Positions 38,096 through 47,500 of a stretch of 64,000 nt of DNA are shown piece after piece. Position 1 is the stretch's first letter. Each line of letters starts with the position of its first letter. This DNA is from Dyadobacter psychrophilus (GTDB taxonomy: Bacteria > Bacteroidota > Bacteroidia > Cytophagales > Spirosomataceae): positions 1,054,001 through 1,118,000 of the forward strand of contig NZ_FUZA01000001.1 of assembly GCF_900167945.1 (NCBI RefSeq). The letters run 5' to 3'. A program made the translations under genes and the position numbers. The notes beneath the pieces are model-generated. The model made no database searches and was not told the DNA's origin. It saw only the letters and a program-made list of their open reading frames with translations.

Positions 38096-38356
38096 ATGTT
38101 TATTCAAATTCTTAAAACCGTTGTGGGCGGTATCCTGGTAGGGATCGTTCTTTTCCTGATCCCGTTCCTGCTCTTCAAGGCACTTTTCTTTTTCCTTTTT
38201 ATCGGTCTCATCTTCCGACTTTTTGCGGGAAGACGCCACGGTTATCACAGATGGAGACATTACGACCCATATTTTGGCGGACCGGATAACCGGCGCTTTT
38301 ATGAAGGAAAAGAGGGGTTAAGAGACCCATTTTATCAAAATCCAAAAAATATATAA
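38096..38356 (+). CDS. Small membrane protein in the Hsp20 cluster
   Basis: The protein has 86 residues from the ATG at 38096; a frame extending to 38066 is less likely. A long hydrophobic stretch (ILKTVVGGILVGIVLFLIPFLLFKALFFFLFIGLIFRLF) could form two membrane helices. The tail is polar and aromatic, with His and Arg (GRRHGYHRWRHYDPYFGGPDNRRFYEG). No family is recognised. It precedes the His-rich and Hsp20 genes with a 3-base gap to the next start, indicating an operon. Confidence 0.75.
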   Translation: MFIQILKTVVGGILVGIVLFLIPFLLFKALFFFLFIGLIFRLFAGRRHGYHRWRHYDPYFGGPDNRRFYEGKEGLRDPFYQNPKNI

Positions 38357-38359
38357 GCC

Positions 38360-38548
38360 ATGAAAAGAAGTACAAGAATGCTACTGGGTATCAGCGTAGC
38401 GCTCATCACAGCAGCCAGTTTACACTTCACCGTAGGACACCGGTTCCATGACCGCCAATGGGGGCACCACGGATGGGGCCACCATGGACATAGCAACTGC
38501 GGAAGTCATTTTCAATCACCTCAAAATCAACCAAACAATGTGCAATAA
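38360..38548 (+). CDS. Histidine-rich small secreted or anchored protein
   Basis: This 62-residue protein has one hydrophobic segment at about residues 8-21 (LLGISVALITAASL), acting as a signal or anchor. The tail is dense in His: GHRFHDRQWGHHGWGHHGHSNCGSH. Eight His between residues 27 and 50 plus Cys47 suggest metal binding, although no known motif is matched. The gene's last 11 bases overlap the start of the Hsp20 gene at 38538, so translation is probably coupled. Confidence 0.7.
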   Translation: MKRSTRMLLGISVALITAASLHFTVGHRFHDRQWGHHGWGHHGHSNCGSHFQSPQNQPNNVQ

Positions 38549-38942
38549 TAGATTTGGACACCGTGGCCATGGGATGCGTCACGAATATTCAGGAAAGCAA
38601 TTTGGCGGGAGCCATAATTACCGCGTTCCCGTCAATATTGTAAGGAATGACACCAATTACGAACTGATGGTCTTTGCTCCTGACCGTGCAAAGGAAGATT
38701 TTAAGATCAGCATTAAAGGGCACGAACTGAGCATCTCCTATGTGTCAGACAATAACAAGGAAGAAAACAGGAACTGGATCCGTCATGAATTCAGTAAGGC
38801 GTCGTTCGAGCGGTCGTTTGTGATCGATGAAACTGTGGATTCGGACAACATTGTAGCTGAGTACAACAACGGCATTCTCCACCTGACCCTGCCGGTCATT
38901 CCGGGCTCTGAAAAACCTGCGCAGGAAATCAGGATCAGCTAA
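38538..38942 (+). CDS. Hsp20/alpha-crystallin-family small heat-shock protein
   Basis: This holdase-type chaperone has 134 residues from the ATG at 38538. A longer frame starting at 38448 lies inside the preceding gene and is rejected. The alpha-crystallin domain spans about residues 28-134: YRVPVNIVRNDTNYELMVFAPDRAKEDFKISIKGHELSISY, then FERSFVIDETVDSDNIVAEYNNGILHLTLPVI, including the A-x-x-x-n-G-v-L motif as AEYNNGILHLTLP. The short N-terminus carries His residues (FGHRGHGMRHEYSG). It is translationally coupled to the His-rich protein, and a bidirectional terminator follows. Confidence 0.92.
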   Translation: MCNNRFGHRGHGMRHEYSGKQFGGSHNYRVPVNIVRNDTNYELMVFAPDRAKEDFKISIKGHELSISYVSDNNKEENRNWIRHEFSKASFERSFVIDETVDSDNIVAEYNNGILHLTLPVIPGSEKPAQEIRIS

Positions 38943-38965
38943 TCAGCCATGATAATAAAATGAAG

Positions 38966-38996
38966 AAAGCCTCTGCATGTGTATGCAGAGGCTTTT
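38966..38996. terminator. Bidirectional terminator between Hsp20 and SusD genes
   Basis: A 13-bp perfect stem (AAAGCCTCTGCAT at 38966-38978 with ATGCAGAGGCTTT at 38983-38995) has a 4-nt loop. T-rich sequence follows on the plus strand (TTTTCTAATT) and on the minus strand (TTTCTTCATTTTATT). It lies between the convergent Hsp20 and SusD genes. Confidence 0.85.
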
Positions 38997-39042
38997 CTAA
39001 TTACCAACGCTTAACAAATATTGGTTACACTAACCAAAGATC

Positions 39043-40821
39043 TTATTTATAGGCCGGATCCTGAACAAGTGTTGCAGTTCCTTCCTTATACGAACGATCG
39101 ATCGCTTCCTGCGGGATCGGGAAATATTCATTTTTGCCTTTTGTAAAAACAGCCCCTTTCTTATAGACCCGCTTGGTAGACTCCACGGTCACATATTTGT
39201 TCAAAGTTTCGGCCGCTATGCCCCATCTTTGCAAATCGAAGAATCGGTGGCCTTCCATTGCATACTCTAACCGAGATTCGAAGCGAACGGCTTTGCGGGC
39301 TGTGGCGGCATCTGCCCAGGCCTGATCGTAAGTTTTGATCACATAATTGGCAGCCGGCTCATTGGTAACGGTGTAGTCGTCACGAGATTTGCTTCCCTGA
39401 ACGGCTTTTTTCACAAAACCAGCGGGGTTTGCCGCCCGTGTCCGTATTTGATTGACCAGTTTCCTGGCATTTTCGAGGTTTCCAAGTTCCACTTCAACTT
39501 CTGCAAGCCAAAGCAATATCATTCCGTAACGCATAATGCGGTAATTGTTACTGGACAAGTTACCCCAACCATTTACCCCAAATCCTGCTTTTTCGGAAAT
39601 GTGCTTTTTGGGTGAGTAAGGCCCTGCGTAAGTCTGATCGCGGATAAAGTCGCTTCCGTGAATCTTGAAATCTTTGAACAAAATTCCTCTCCGGCCAACC
39701 GTTTGATCCAGACGCGGGTCGAGTGGTCCGTTATAAGGTTCAAAGGGATCTGTATATTTCAAACCCTGGTCATTTTTCACGTCCGCGTCATTGAATGTAT
39801 CCAACAATGGAAGGCCCGTGGCGCTCGTTTTGAATGCATTGACCAGGTTCTGAGATGGCTGATAAAACCCGCAGCAGCCCCATGGGTCAATGTATGGATG
39901 GGCCAACCCTACGCCCGCATCCGCCGCATCGCCGGAAGCACTTGATACTGAATACTGTATCTCAAAAATCGACTCCTTATTATTACGGGTTGCGATCATG
40001 AAATTATCTTCAAACTTTGGAGCCAGTGTAAATTTGCCTGACGCAATGATCTGCTCGAAAATCGGTTTTGCTTTGGTCAGAACGGCCGTATTAGGAGCTC
40101 CCGTAGTTACGTTCCAACCCTGATACATGTAAGCTTTTCCAAGGAAAGCCAGCGCAGCCCATTTCGTAGGCCGTCCGACCTGGGATTGAACATCGGGCAA
40201 ACCTTCGGAAGCCGCTTTGAAATCCGCTTCGATCATCGGCCAGACGTCCTTATCATTTGGGATCTTAGTGCTTTCCAGGTCATCCAGTTTGTAGATCGTC
40301 TCGTCAATGTATGGAATCGTTTTCCACATTTTTTTAGCTTCAAAGTGAAACAACCCGCGCAGAAACCGGGCTTCTGCAATGATCTGTTTTCTTCTTGCTT
40401 CGGCAACTTCCGGTACATCCGCCAGCGTATTGATCACATCATTTGTGCGCGCAATGCCTTTATAAAGTCCACGCCATTTGTTTTTAATGTGGTTATTCGT
40501 AGGCTGGAAGTCATATTTTTCGATAAATGACTGTTCCGGCTGGTCACCTGCATCGGTTCCTTTATAGGAATCATCCGAGGCCAATCCGCCGAAAACCCAG
40601 CTCTGGATATCATTGTTCCAAGAATCTTGTCCGTCCAAACCCTGTCCGTCGATCATTGCATAGGCGCCAATGAGCAGGCCTTCCACCCCGCTGGGCGTTT
40701 TGAGTGCTGTAGGACTATATTGTCCTTGCGGATCTTTCGAAAGAAATGAATCCTTGCAAGCCGTTACGATCCCGATTGCCAGACCGACGGATAGCATATA
40801 TTTCAATAATGTCGTCTTCAT
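39043..40821 (-). CDS. RagB/SusD-family outer-membrane lipoprotein
   Basis: This 592-residue lipoprotein has the lipobox VTAC with Cys22. The N-terminal TPR-like domain carries the standard features KDSFLSKDPQGQYSPTALKTPSGVEGLLIGAYAMIDG and RFLRGLFHFEAKKMW. The C-terminal RagB/SusD domain has LLWLAEVEVELGNLENARKLVNQIRTRAANPAGF and AMEGHRFFDLQRWGIAAETLNKY, and it ends with EYFPIPQEAIDRSYKEGTATLVQDPAYK. It belongs to the canonical RagB branch rather than the SusD-like_2 branch of the pairs at 3205 and 11574. The SusC gene is 38 bases upstream. Confidence 0.95.
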   Translation of the reverse strand: MKTTLLKYMLSVGLAIGIVTACKDSFLSKDPQGQYSPTALKTPSGVEGLLIGAYAMIDGQGLDGQDSWNNDIQSWVFGGLASDDSYKGTDAGDQPEQSFIEKYDFQPTNNHIKNKWRGLYKGIARTNDVINTLADVPEVAEARRKQIIAEARFLRGLFHFEAKKMWKTIPYIDETIYKLDDLESTKIPNDKDVWPMIEADFKAASEGLPDVQSQVGRPTKWAALAFLGKAYMYQGWNVTTGAPNTAVLTKAKPIFEQIIASGKFTLAPKFEDNFMIATRNNKESIFEIQYSVSSASGDAADAGVGLAHPYIDPWGCCGFYQPSQNLVNAFKTSATGLPLLDTFNDADVKNDQGLKYTDPFEPYNGPLDPRLDQTVGRRGILFKDFKIHGSDFIRDQTYAGPYSPKKHISEKAGFGVNGWGNLSSNNYRIMRYGMILLWLAEVEVELGNLENARKLVNQIRTRAANPAGFVKKAVQGSKSRDDYTVTNEPAANYVIKTYDQAWADAATARKAVRFESRLEYAMEGHRFFDLQRWGIAAETLNKYVTVESTKRVYKKGAVFTKGKNEYFPIPQEAIDRSYKEGTATLVQDPAYK

Positions 40822-40859
40822 ATATGTTCAGTATTTTAAATCAGTTTGAAAAAGCCTGT

Positions 40860-43800
40860 TTAGAAAGAGAAATTCAGACCGACCAGGAACGTCCGGGAAA
40901 CGGGCATAAAACCGCCGTCAAAACCAAGCGTGTTGTCTTGTCCTGGCTGGCTGTTGCTCTGAACCTCCGGATTTAGCCCTGTATACTTCGTCACCGTCAA
41001 CATATTCTGGCCCTGAACATAAATCTGTGCATTGCTGAAACCAATCTTCGCAGATGCTACTTTTGGCAAAGTGTAGGTTAGCTGGACATTTTTAAGGCGG
41101 AAATAGGTTCCCTTTTCAACGAGATAGCTCGACGGCCGGCTGCTGATCTGATCATCCGCATCCATAATGGGCACAGTGCCTTCTTTGTGGTCCGGTTGCC
41201 AGGCGTCATAAAGGGCGCGTTTTGCACGGTTGCCCTGGAATGTGTTGAAATCGGTGAAATAACGCAGGTAATTGAAAATCTCATTCCCAACAACCCCATT
41301 ACCAAACACGGTAAGATCGAAGGCTTTATAACCCAGGTTCAGGTTCACACCATAAACAAAATCAGGGTGCGGGTTTCCGATAACGGTCCGGTCGTCGTCT
41401 GTGATTTTACCGTCACCATTGATATCCGCCATTTTGAATTTACCTGCTTTATTATATTTCTCGTAAGGAGCCCACGCTTTCGCTTCTTCGTCCGATTGGA
41501 AAATCCCCAGCACTTTATAGCCATAGTACGAAGACAGTGGCAGACCAGCCTGAGTCAATGTTACGGCAGGAACGCGCGATCCGGCTCCGAAATATTTTGT
41601 ATTGGCACTTTCGTCCAGCTTGTCAACCGTGTTCCGGTACATCGAGTAGTTCATAGACAAGCCATAACGGAAATCACCTTTCAGCAATGTGTTCCGGTAG
41701 CTGATTCCCAGGTCAATGCCTTTGTTGGTCATCGCGCCCACATTGAAAGAAGGTGCATTTGCGTCACCAGCTGTGAATGTGATGGGGGTCGAGAACAGCA
41801 TATCGGCGGTTTTCCTATTCCAAAAGTCGATTTCAAATGTTAGTGCGTCGTTCAGGAATGTTGCGTCCAGACCTAAGTTGTTGGATGTTGTTGTTTCCCA
41901 TTTCGCATTAGGATTACCAAATGAGGATGCATCATATCCGATCGTAGGCTGGCTCGGCGAACCGTCGATAGGATAACCAGCGTGGAAAATGTCGGCACGG
42001 TAAGTGGTAAACGCATTGTAATCACCGATTTTCTGATTACCTGTCCTACCCCACCCGTAGCGGATTTTCAGATCGTTGATAAAGCCAAATTCCTTCATGA
42101 AATTTTCCTCCGACAAGCGCCATCCCACACTGAATGCTGGAAATAACGCACTTCTGGAAGCAGCCTGGAAACGGGACGAGGCATCATTTCTCAAAATAAA
42201 CTGCAAAAGATATTTGTCAGCATACGCATAGTTGACCTTCCCGAACTGCGAATACAAGCTGTAATCCCTGTTTACACCGCCAAAATTCGTCGCCTTAGTG
42301 GCATCTCCAAGGTTCAGATAATTGATAATGGAGGGAATTTCAAAAGCATATCCCGAGCGCGCTGCGCCAAATTCCTCTGCAAATTCACGGATCGCTTCCA
42401 TACCAATGTAGGCATCGACCTTATGATTTGTTCCAAAATTGCGGGAATAGCTCAATGTGTTGGTCCAAACCCATTGATAGGAATAATAATCTGTCGACGT
42501 TGATCCGTTATTAAAGCTTCCTTCTACATATTCAGGGTTAGCACGGCCGATGTAACGACCTCTCTGGCTCACACCATCAATACCCAGACTCGTTTTAATG
42601 GTAAGGTTCGGGATAATGTCAAACTCCCCGTAAACGTTACCAAAAGCCCTCAGACGATATGTAGTGTTGTCTTTTTCACGATAGAGCGTAGCATATGGAT
42701 TGGAATTATTTCCCAGGTTTGCCCCTCTTGAGCCGGCGAAGTTTCCCGCAATGTCATAAACCGGAAGCAAGGGATGATGCTTGTAGCTTCCTGAAACCGC
42801 ATTCTGTTCCTGGTTATTACCAAATCCTCCCTTTCTGTTATCAAATGACACCGCCAGATTTTCGCCTACACGAAGCTTTTTGCCCAAAGCAGAAAATTCA
42901 GTGTTGGCACGAATTGTATAGCGATCGTAACCAATGAATTTCACAACCCCATCCTGGCTAAAATAACCGATAGAAAGTGCATAACGGCTATTTTCTGTTC
43001 CGCCGGAGGCTGAAATCTGATAGTTTTGAATCGGTGCCGTTGTTGTCAGCTCGTTCCACCAATCGGTGTCCGCAGATTTTGTGATAGCGTAAATGTTGCC
43101 CGGTACGAGTGAATATTTAGATGGATCAACTTCCGCAGTGCCTTCTTTTCCTTTGCTCGGAAATACATAATCCGGTATGGTGACCTCGCCATTAGGCCCA
43201 AATGTATATTGCCCGTGCGAGGGCGTTTTTCCTGCATATTTATCCGCCAGAAATAAATATTTACCCAGCTCCTCGGCATTTAGCGCTTCTGCGTCCTTAT
43301 ATGTTTTCTGCGTTCCGTAGTAAGCATTGAATGATATAACCGGCTTGCCGATCTTGCCACGTTTTGTTGTAATGATCACAACACCGTTTGCAGCGCGGGA
43401 ACCGTAAATGGATGCAGACGAAGCATCTTTCAGGATCTGGATCGTTTCGATGTCGTTGGGATTAAGGTTGCCCTGGTTTTCAGTGGGAACGCCGTCGATG
43501 ATGAACAGCGGGTCGTTGTTACCAATTGTACCAAAACCCCGGATACGCACTGTCGCATTTCCGCCGGGTGTGGCATCATTCACAATGTTAAGCCCGGAAG
43601 CGCGACCCTGCAATTGCTGTGCAAATGTTGTGGCAGGCACCGACTGCAGGTCCTTCGCGTTCACCGTTGTTACAGAACCCGTAATGTCCCGCTTCGACTG
43701 GGATCCGTAACCTGTGACAATTACTTCTTCCAATGCACTCACGTCGCTGGTCAGGGCGATGTCAATAACTGACCTGTTTCCGATCGCAACCTCTTTTGCG

Positions 43801-44060
43801 GTGTAGCCAATAAAAGAAATAACGATTGACTGTGCGCTGGACGGCACTTTAATGGAATACTTTCCGTCCGCATCCGTAGTGACACCAATGCTCGTGGAAC
43901 CCTTCAGGGTAACCGACGCGCCGGGGAGGCTTGAACCCGACTGTTCGTCCATAACTTTCCCGGTAATGGTTAGATCTTGGGAAAATACATTTTGACAAAG
44001 GAGGAACAGAAGTGTACTTAAGATGAGCCTACTTCCCAAGAGAAGGTAATTTTGTTTCAT
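40860..44060 (-). CDS. SusC/RagA-family TonB-dependent outer-membrane transporter
   Basis: The protein has 1066 residues. A signal peptide (LLLGSRLILSTLLFLLCQNVFSQ) is followed by a carboxypeptidase-regulatory-like domain (ITGKVMDEQSGSSLPGASVTLKG). The TonB segment is EEVIVTGYGSQSKRDITGS. The plug has the signature NPNDIETIQILKDASSASIYGSRAANGV, and the barrel ends in FLVGLNFSF. The VTGYGSQ form and the RagB-type partner place it in a different subgroup from the SusC proteins at 4818 and 13140. A candidate promoter lies just upstream. No hydrolase gene is adjacent, so the substrate is unknown. Confidence 0.95.
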   Translation of the reverse strand: MKQNYLLLGSRLILSTLLFLLCQNVFSQDLTITGKVMDEQSGSSLPGASVTLKGSTSIGVTTDADGKYSIKVPSSAQSIVISFIGYTAKEVAIGNRSVIDIALTSDVSALEEVIVTGYGSQSKRDITGSVTTVNAKDLQSVPATTFAQQLQGRASGLNIVNDATPGGNATVRIRGFGTIGNNDPLFIIDGVPTENQGNLNPNDIETIQILKDASSASIYGSRAANGVVIITTKRGKIGKPVISFNAYYGTQKTYKDAEALNAEELGKYLFLADKYAGKTPSHGQYTFGPNGEVTIPDYVFPSKGKEGTAEVDPSKYSLVPGNIYAITKSADTDWWNELTTTAPIQNYQISASGGTENSRYALSIGYFSQDGVVKFIGYDRYTIRANTEFSALGKKLRVGENLAVSFDNRKGGFGNNQEQNAVSGSYKHHPLLPVYDIAGNFAGSRGANLGNNSNPYATLYREKDNTTYRLRAFGNVYGEFDIIPNLTIKTSLGIDGVSQRGRYIGRANPEYVEGSFNNGSTSTDYYSYQWVWTNTLSYSRNFGTNHKVDAYIGMEAIREFAEEFGAARSGYAFEIPSIINYLNLGDATKATNFGGVNRDYSLYSQFGKVNYAYADKYLLQFILRNDASSRFQAASRSALFPAFSVGWRLSEENFMKEFGFINDLKIRYGWGRTGNQKIGDYNAFTTYRADIFHAGYPIDGSPSQPTIGYDASSFGNPNAKWETTTSNNLGLDATFLNDALTFEIDFWNRKTADMLFSTPITFTAGDANAPSFNVGAMTNKGIDLGISYRNTLLKGDFRYGLSMNYSMYRNTVDKLDESANTKYFGAGSRVPAVTLTQAGLPLSSYYGYKVLGIFQSDEEAKAWAPYEKYNKAGKFKMADINGDGKITDDDRTVIGNPHPDFVYGVNLNLGYKAFDLTVFGNGVVGNEIFNYLRYFTDFNTFQGNRAKRALYDAWQPDHKEGTVPIMDADDQISSRPSSYLVEKGTYFRLKNVQLTYTLPKVASAKIGFSNAQIYVQGQNMLTVTKYTGLNPEVQSNSQPGQDNTLGFDGGFMPVSRTFLVGLNFSF

Positions 44061-44068
44061 CGTATTTA

Positions 44069-44124
44069 GTTAGGTTAATATTAGTATTACGATCAAAACT
44101 ATAATTTTTAATCATCAAATAATT
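44069..44124 (-). promoter_or_regulatory. Candidate promoter of the SusC operon at 44060
   Basis: On the minus strand TAGTTTTG at 44101-44094 fits the Bacteroidota -7 box TAnnTTTG, 33 bases from the start codon. AATTATTTG lies 14 bases further upstream (44124-44116). The leader has TATTAACCTAAC at 44080-44069. The same three elements occur in the same order at 53277-53330. The -33 spacing is shorter than the usual 19-21 bases, so the exact promoter is uncertain. Confidence 0.4.
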
Positions 44125-44483
44125 CAACTTACGTATAATATATGTTATTAAATATTTTATTGTATTATTTTAATAATTACGACTCTGGAAAACTTGAACT
44201 TTTCTTAGAATAATGCTTCAAATTTCGAGGATTTTAATCTAATTTTAATCCAATAAATTGGAAGTGTCAATTTTACAAGTAACAGTATATTAGCTATTTA
44301 TAGTAAAAATATGGTTACAAAATATCTGTTTTTTACAAATTCTAATTTGCCTTTTGCCGGGAAACGGATGATTATAACGGTTCTATTTATGTATAAAAAT
44401 AGTTACATAATAAATTAGATTAGCAATAAATGTAAGTATGACATTTTTCGCAAATATTTGAAATGTTATATATCTTGGCTACC
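44125..44483. other. AT-rich non-coding stretch
   Basis: About 360 very AT-rich bases lie between the SusC promoter region and the terminator of the VCBS gene. Much of the sequence is A/T homopolymer and short dyads. No coding frame, tRNA-like fold or clear repeat was recognised. It may include distal regulatory sites for the SusC gene. Confidence 0.5.
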
Positions 44484-44521
44484 GCAAAAAGAAACCCGGA
44501 CGAGTTAATCTCATCCGGGTT
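44484..44521 (-). terminator. Terminator of the VCBS/UnbV gene
   Basis: A 12-bp stem (AACCCGGACGAG at 44493-44504 with CTCATCCGGGTT at 44510-44521) has a 5-nt loop. The single C-A mismatch on the plus strand becomes a G-U pair in the minus-strand RNA. TTTCTTTTTG follows on the minus strand. Confidence 0.85.
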
Positions 44522-44552
44522 CATGGTGTTTACAGGCTTGACGTCAACTATT

Positions 44553-47500
44553 TCATTTCAGTTTTCGAGATGTTCCTTTAGAATTGATAGCGGTCGCCTG
44601 CTCTGCGTAAGCTGGCAAAAACAACATATGTGATGATTGGGATAAAAACGAAGAACCGTAGCCTAATTCTTCACGTCTCGTTTTCCCACCTTTGAGCTTC
44701 AACAAGACAGTTGTCTCCGTCGGCATCAGCGGAAAGCTTTTTGTCTCTCTGCGTATTTGATGGAAACGGATAGAATCGCGGTTCTGGGAAGTGGCCGCAA
44801 TCCAGTTGTTACCCGGAGAGGCCAGTTTGATCAACCCTTTTGCATTACCCATTGACGCATATCCACTTTGCGCCAGGGTTGTTGGCTTGAATGATCCCTT
44901 ACCGTCGCCTTTCAACACCAGGCCATAAAATGCATCATATCGACCCACCGAAACTTCGGAACCGTAATCATTTCCTGTGAGTAACACGTCCAGGTTGCCA
45001 TCCTGATCGAAATCGTCAGCAACCATCCCGAATATGGGCGCAACCTGTGCCTGAACCGGTAATTCATGCGCTGCAAATTTACCATTGCCCAGGTTTTCTA
45101 TATAGCTGCTTTTCATCCAGGATGCACTGACGTGCAACGCATCTTTCAGTTCCTCAGGCTTCAAAATTTCAGTCAAACCTACCTGCGCGAACTTATTATA
45201 CTCCTGAAAACGCTGCCGCACCTGTATAATCTGCTTACCCATATCGTCCCGCGTGTTGTAGGGAAATTCTTTATAGGTGTTGTCATCTGCTTTGTAGAAA
45301 ACGGTGGGGATTGCGTCAAAATAACCGTCATTGTTAAAATCCTTCGCGTACATGCTCACGGGCTGCTTTTCGGAAGCACGCGCGAGGGAATTAATGCCGA
45401 GATTCCCTGCTATGTAATCCATGTCACCATCATTATCAAAGTCACCTGCTGTAAGACTTCCCCACCATCCTTTCCTATCTTCCAGTCCCGACGCTGTTAT
45501 TTTGAATTTGCCTTTCTCATTTTTGAAAAAGGTCAGCGGCATCCACTCTCCTGCAACGAGCAGATCCACCCAGCCATCATTGTCATAATCAGTCCACAAT
45601 GCATCGCAAACCAGGCCGAGATTAACTAGTTCCGGCACAATCGCTTTGGTTACGTCGGAGAATTTGACCGTGCTGCTTTGTGTGTCATTCCGCAGAATGT
45701 GGCTGGAAACAGGTTTAGGATACGCCCCCGACTCCACTCTACCGCCAATAAAAAGGTCCAGATCGCCGTCTTTATCATAATCCACTGCCTTTATGCAAGA
45801 ACCATTTACCAGAAATTGCGGCAATGCGGCTGTGTCCAAACCGAATTTGCCTTTCCCATCATTGGTGTAAAACAATGTTTTGAGCCCTGGCATGTCAGCC
45901 CGGATCTCGTAACTGCCGCTTACAATACAAAGATCCAGGTCTTTATCACTATCAGCGTCAAAAAGCAGCACGCCCATATCTTCTGTTTCTTTCGTAATCC
46001 CTTCCAAGCCCGGAAGCAGGTCCGAGACCTGGAACTTCCCATTAGGCTGCTGCAAAAGAAACCGCCCCTTTATATTCATCGGGCCGCCTACAAAAATATC
46101 GTCCAGGCCGTCGCCGTTTACATCACCGGCAGCCATTGCCGGCCCGAATTGTGACATTTTGTGAGGAAGTAATTTTTGGATATTGAAATCAATAATGTCC
46201 GTTTCCTGATGTTTGTAGGGGAGATTAATGTCTGATGTAATGTCTGTAAATAAAGGCATTTCGGAAAGCTCGTTTTGATGCGGTTCAATGGTGTTTTTCG
46301 CATCTGCTTCATTGAAAGTAATTACCTGATTGGCTTTTACATCTTTTAATATCTGCGATTTGCCGCCCGGCCAGGTAACTTTTACATGATCGATTTTTTT
46401 GGTTTTACCTGTTCCAAAATGAATGTAAGGTTCAATGGTCGACAGGTAACCGCGGTAAGGCGAATTTTCGGAAATCTGCCGCATTGTATCTGCATAGGTA
46501 ATCTCAGCAATGGCCCCTATGCCAGCCTTGTTATAGCGGCTTCCTTTAAACGCAACCCGCAAATAATTGCTTTCCTCGGGCTTGATCTGAATGCTGTTGT
46601 TCCGGTAAACGAAAGCGGAATCGTTGATGTTATTGACCACAAAATCCAGGTCTCCGTCGTTATCCAGATCTGCATAGGCGGCGCCATTGGAGAAGCTCGC
46701 CGCTTCCAGTCCCCATTTGTCCGACACGTCTTCAAAACCAAGATTCCCCTTATTTTTAAATGCAAAATTGGCGATCCTGACGGTTGGAATGTAATCCAGC
46801 ATCATCATGGGTTCCATCACGCTTGATACTTCATTCCGGTAAGCTATGAAATCGAGATCGGTAATGTCTTTGGGAAAGCCGTTGGTGATGATCATATCCC
46901 GCATGCCGTCGTTATCAAAATCCGTAACCATAGGCGTCCAGCTCCAATCCGTTTCAGCAACGCCGCTTAGCAAACCTATTTCGCTGAAAACCGGATTTTT
47001 GCTTTTGCCGTCAGGCGATCCCAGGTTCAATTGCAGCGTATTTCTCGCCACCTGATACTGATAGCCAAAAAGCTCGTTATTCTGATAAGTAACGTAACTG
47101 TTTGCGGGCGTCATCATTTTTTTTCGGCGGTTGGTGGCCGGCATCATATCCACTGCAATCACATCCACAAGCCCATCATTATTAATGTCGGCCACGTCAT
47201 TGCCCATTGCCGAGTGCGAAGTGTGTTTGAATGTGGACGGCGCTTTGTCTGTGAAAGTCCCGTTGCCATTATTAATGTAAAGCAGGTCATTGGTGAGATA
47301 ATCATTGGTGACGTAAATGTCTTTCCAGCCATCCTGGTTAATGTCCGTCACATTGACGCCCAAACCATAACCTTCTATGAGAATTCCGGCTTCTTTTGAA
47401 ACATTAGTAAAAACAGGATGCTTCAAATCCGCATTCCAGTCATTTCTGTAAAGCCTGTCGGTTCTTCTTGAAGAGCCGTCAATAATTTTTTGGTGATATC

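Noticed and set aside
38448..38537. A longer Hsp20 start at 38448.
   Set aside because: It would overlap the His-rich gene out of frame for 90 bases and adds no Hsp20-like sequence; the ATG at 38538 starts just before the chaperone domain.
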